Source: an uncultured Chromatiaceae bacterium (GTDB lineage Bacteria > Pseudomonadota > Gammaproteobacteria > Enterobacterales > Alteromonadaceae). Taken from it: a DNA stretch of 6,089 nucleotides. Below, in pieces: positions 4,753 through 6,089 of this stretch (the first letter of the stretch is position 1; each line of letters starts with the position of its first letter). Location of the stretch: assembly GCA_946482615.1 (NCBI GenBank), contig CAMLSF010000200.1:1-6089 (forward strand). The letters are read 5' to 3'. The translations under genes and the position numbers were made by a program. Below the pieces are notes generated by a model. That model made no database searches and had not been told where the DNA came from. It worked only from the letters and a program-made list of their open reading frames with translations.

Positions 4753-5268
4753 ATGTATTTATCTGAGATCGGCTGGCATCTTTATGCACTGCTATTTATC
4801 CTCTGCATTCTGCTCCCGGCGCTTATTTTATGGGCTCTGGTGTATTTTAAACCGCTGTGGTTAAGACAATCTTTATGGGCATTCAGCTTGTGCAGTTTAT
4901 GTTTCTTAGTGCTGAGTCTGAAGTTTAGTGATAACACCTTGTTAATGACAGAGAACTCTTTAGAACTGAAAGCAGGTTTGTATCAGACCAGAATTGATGA
5001 TATTCACTCGGCACAGAGTAAAGTGTCAGTGGTGTTTTGTGATGAACTGGGTGAGTTTAAACCTGTAGTTGTAGTCAATGCTATTAATCTGCCGAACTAC
5101 AAAGTCGGCTGGTTCAGACTGGTGAATCAGCAAACTGCCTTTGTGATGCTGATTGGCGATATTGAAAAAGTGACAGTGGTCAGCACTAAAACAGCCATAG
5201 CTTTAATTAGTGGCGATATTAACAGAGACAATGCTGGTGCTGGTTTGCAGGCGAAGGCGTTTCGATAG
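4753..5268 (+). CDS. Hypothetical membrane protein with two N-terminal helices and a bacterial PH-like C-terminal region
   Basis: 171 residues. Two hydrophobic segments stand at about 8-32 (starting WHLYALLFILCILLPAL) and 39-56 (QSLWAFSLCSLCFLVLSL), joined by a short loop FKPLWLR whose Lys-Arg charge suggests a cytoplasmic position. The remaining roughly 115 residues are soluble and beta-rich in pattern. The segment NLPNYKVGWFRLVNQQTAFVML (102-123) and the preceding strand-like MTENSLELKAGLYQTRIDDI (65-84) resemble the bacterial PH domains found next to membrane helices (bPH_5-like); this is recognition by pattern and needs a profile search. An in-frame stop directly before the ATG at 4753 makes this the first start, although its ribosome binding site is weak. 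If the loop is cytoplasmic, the C-terminal domain would be on the outer face of the inner membrane. A strong terminator closes the gene. Cellular role unknown. Confidence 0.78.
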   Translation: MYLSEIGWHLYALLFILCILLPALILWALVYFKPLWLRQSLWAFSLCSLCFLVLSLKFSDNTLLMTENSLELKAGLYQTRIDDIHSAQSKVSVVFCDELGEFKPVVVVNAINLPNYKVGWFRLVNQQTAFVMLIGDIEKVTVVSTKTAIALISGDINRDNAGAGLQAKAFR

Positions 5269-5306
5269 GGTCAGTAGCCCTGGCTCTGACCCTTTGATGT
5301 TTTACA
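5267..5306 (+). terminator. Intrinsic terminator after the PH-like membrane protein
   Basis: GGGTCAG (5268-5274) and CTGACCC (5286-5292) pair perfectly, extended outward by A5267-T5293 and inward, past a one-base bulge, by AGC/GCT with a CCTG loop. The tail is TTTGATGTTTTA. The stem begins inside the stop codon. A second small dyad, GATGT-TTT-ACATC (5296-5308), follows and reaches the stop codon of scoB, so the pair may end transcription from both converging genes. Confidence 0.75.
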
Positions 5307-5963
5307 TCAGAACTGCATTTCCGGAATATCGCCGGAGATCACTAACTTACCCGCAGTTTTTTGCTGAATTTCTTCGACACTGATGCCTGGTGCTCTTTCC
5401 AGTAAATGGAAAGCGCCATCCCGTACTTCCAGCACAGCTAAATCCGTGACAATCTTTTTCACACAGTTCACGCCAGTCAGAGGTAAAGTACAGCTGTCCA
5501 ATAACTTAGAGCTGCCGTATTTGTCGGCGTGGGTCATGGTGACGATAATGTTCTGAGCTCCGGCTACTAAATCCATAGCGCCGCCCATGCCTTTGACCAG
5601 TTTGCCCGGGATCATCCAGCTGGCGATATTGCCTTTTTGATCCACTTCAAAAGCGCCCAATACAGTCAAATCGACATGACCACCACGGATCATGGCAAAA
5701 CTTTCAGCTGAGCTGAAAATCGCTGCGCCTTTAATGGCGGTGACCGTTTCTTTACCTGCGTTGATCATATCAGCATCCAGTTCAGCTTCGGTTGGGTAGG
5801 GGCCCATACCTAATAAACCGTTTTCCGATTGCAGCATCACTTCAATACCTGCAGGCACATAGTTCGCCACTAAGGTAGGGATACCAATGCCTAAATTGAC
5901 GTAATAACCGTCCTGTAATTCCTGAGCCACCCGCATAGCGACCTGTTCACGTGATAATGCCAT
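5307..5963 (-). CDS. scoB: 3-oxoacid (succinyl-CoA:acetoacetate-type) CoA-transferase subunit B
   Basis: Beta subunit of a cytosolic heteromeric CoA-transferase that moves CoA between succinyl-CoA (or acetyl-CoA) and acetoacetate or a related short-chain acid, feeding ketone-body and amino-acid breakdown into acetyl-CoA. 218 residues is normal for the family (E. coli AtoA 216). The catalytic Glu47 lies in [10 protein letters not shown], which forms the glutamyl-CoA thioester intermediate; GIGIPT (25-30) and the glycine-rich [12 protein letters not shown] (125-136) are further signatures. The ATG at 5963 has AAGGAG at 5972-5977, 8 bases upstream; this site overlaps the stop codon of scoA, which argues for translational coupling and equal subunit production. 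It is the last gene of its operon, converging on the PH-like gene across a terminator. AtoA-type specificity is an alternative not separable by sequence alone. Confidence 0.92.
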   Translation of the reverse strand: MALSREQVAMRVAQELQDGYYVNLGIGIPTLVANYVPAGIEVMLQSENGLLGMGPYPTEAELDADMINAGKETVTAIKGAAIFSSAESFAMIRGGHVDLTVLGAFEVDQKGNIASWMIPGKLVKGMGGAMDLVAGAQNIIVTMTHADKYGSSKLLDSCTLPLTGVNCVKKIVTDLAVLEVRDGAFHLLERAPGISVEEIQQKTAGKLVISGDIPEMQF

Positions 5964-5975
5964 TTGCTGTGCTCC

Positions 5976-6089
5976 TTAAGCCTGACGAACCATACGACGT
6001 TCAATGCGTTTCTCAAAGCTGGCTTTGATCACACGTTGCACATAAATACCAGGAGTGTGAATTTGGCTTGGCTCCAGTTCACCCGGCTC
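5976..6089 (-). CDS. scoA: CoA-transferase subunit A, C-terminal 37 residues (5' end outside the window)
   Basis: The minus-strand frame is open to the window edge and ends at TAA (5978-5976). The 37 residues seen include EPGELEPSQIHTPGIYVQRV, a pattern typical of the C-terminal part of ScoA-type alpha subunits, followed by a basic end ERRMVRQA. The alpha subunit carries the other half of the CoA-transferase fold and pairs with the ScoB product. The stop lies 12 bases from the scoB start, with the scoB ribosome binding site overlapping it. The rest of the roughly 230-residue protein and the operon promoter are beyond the window. Confidence 0.88.
   Translation of the reverse strand, partial: EPGELEPSQIHTPGIYVQRVIKASFEKRIERRMVRQA

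Noticed and set aside
1..6089. Mobile element, defence system, CRISPR or phage island
   Set aside because: No transposase, integrase, nuclease, toxin-antitoxin or repeat-spacer structure is seen, and every long frame belongs to a common chromosomal family or a plausible membrane protein.

Overview
This 6.1 kb stretch of ordinary-looking chromosomal DNA has moderate GC and dense coding. Its protein families (an LdhA-type D-lactate dehydrogenase very close in pattern to the E. coli enzyme, a Cys-type glutathione peroxidase, a GlxA-like AraC regulator and a ScoA/ScoB CoA-transferase pair) point to a gammaproteobacterium. The mix with a secreted-type S9 peptidase fits a marine or freshwater Alteromonadales/Chromatiales-type heterotroph such as the Rheinheimera/Alishewanella group. 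That genus-level guess is inference from family content only. I see no transposase, integrase, phage gene, CRISPR array, tRNA or rRNA.

Layout, left to right. (1) The C-terminal catalytic domain of a dipeptidyl-peptidase-IV-like serine peptidase, cut by the window edge, ends at a GC-rich hairpin shared with the convergent ldhA. (2) On the minus strand, a glutathione peroxidase gene is followed by ldhA. The 89 bp gap between them carries an FNR-like box placed almost exactly where a class II activator site should lie. (3) A divergent intergenic region with a 20 bp palindrome separates gpx from a plus-strand 3-hydroxyisobutyrate-dehydrogenase-family reductase. (4) A very small minus-strand gene (56 aa, two predicted membrane helices, near-perfect Shine-Dalgarno) lies between the reductase and a plus-strand GlxA-type regulator, and is divergent from the regulator. 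(5) Tandem 10 bp repeats and an extended -10 promoter precede a two-helix membrane protein with a bacterial PH-like C-terminal region, closed by a clear hairpin terminator. (6) On the minus strand, scoB and the last 37 residues of scoA form the tail of a CoA-transferase operon.

The genes do not form one evident pathway. The metabolic ones (D-lactate fermentation, beta-hydroxyacid reduction, ketone-body CoA transfer) and the peroxide-defence gene each belong to common housekeeping or catabolic roles. The less explained part is the centre-right: an uncharacterised DJ-1/AraC regulator flanked by two uncharacterised membrane proteins, each with repeat-rich upstream DNA. I did not find convincing evidence of a wholly new system. 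The best leads are the hidden 56-residue gene, the FNR-like site at ldhA, and the repeats around the regulator and the PH-like protein.
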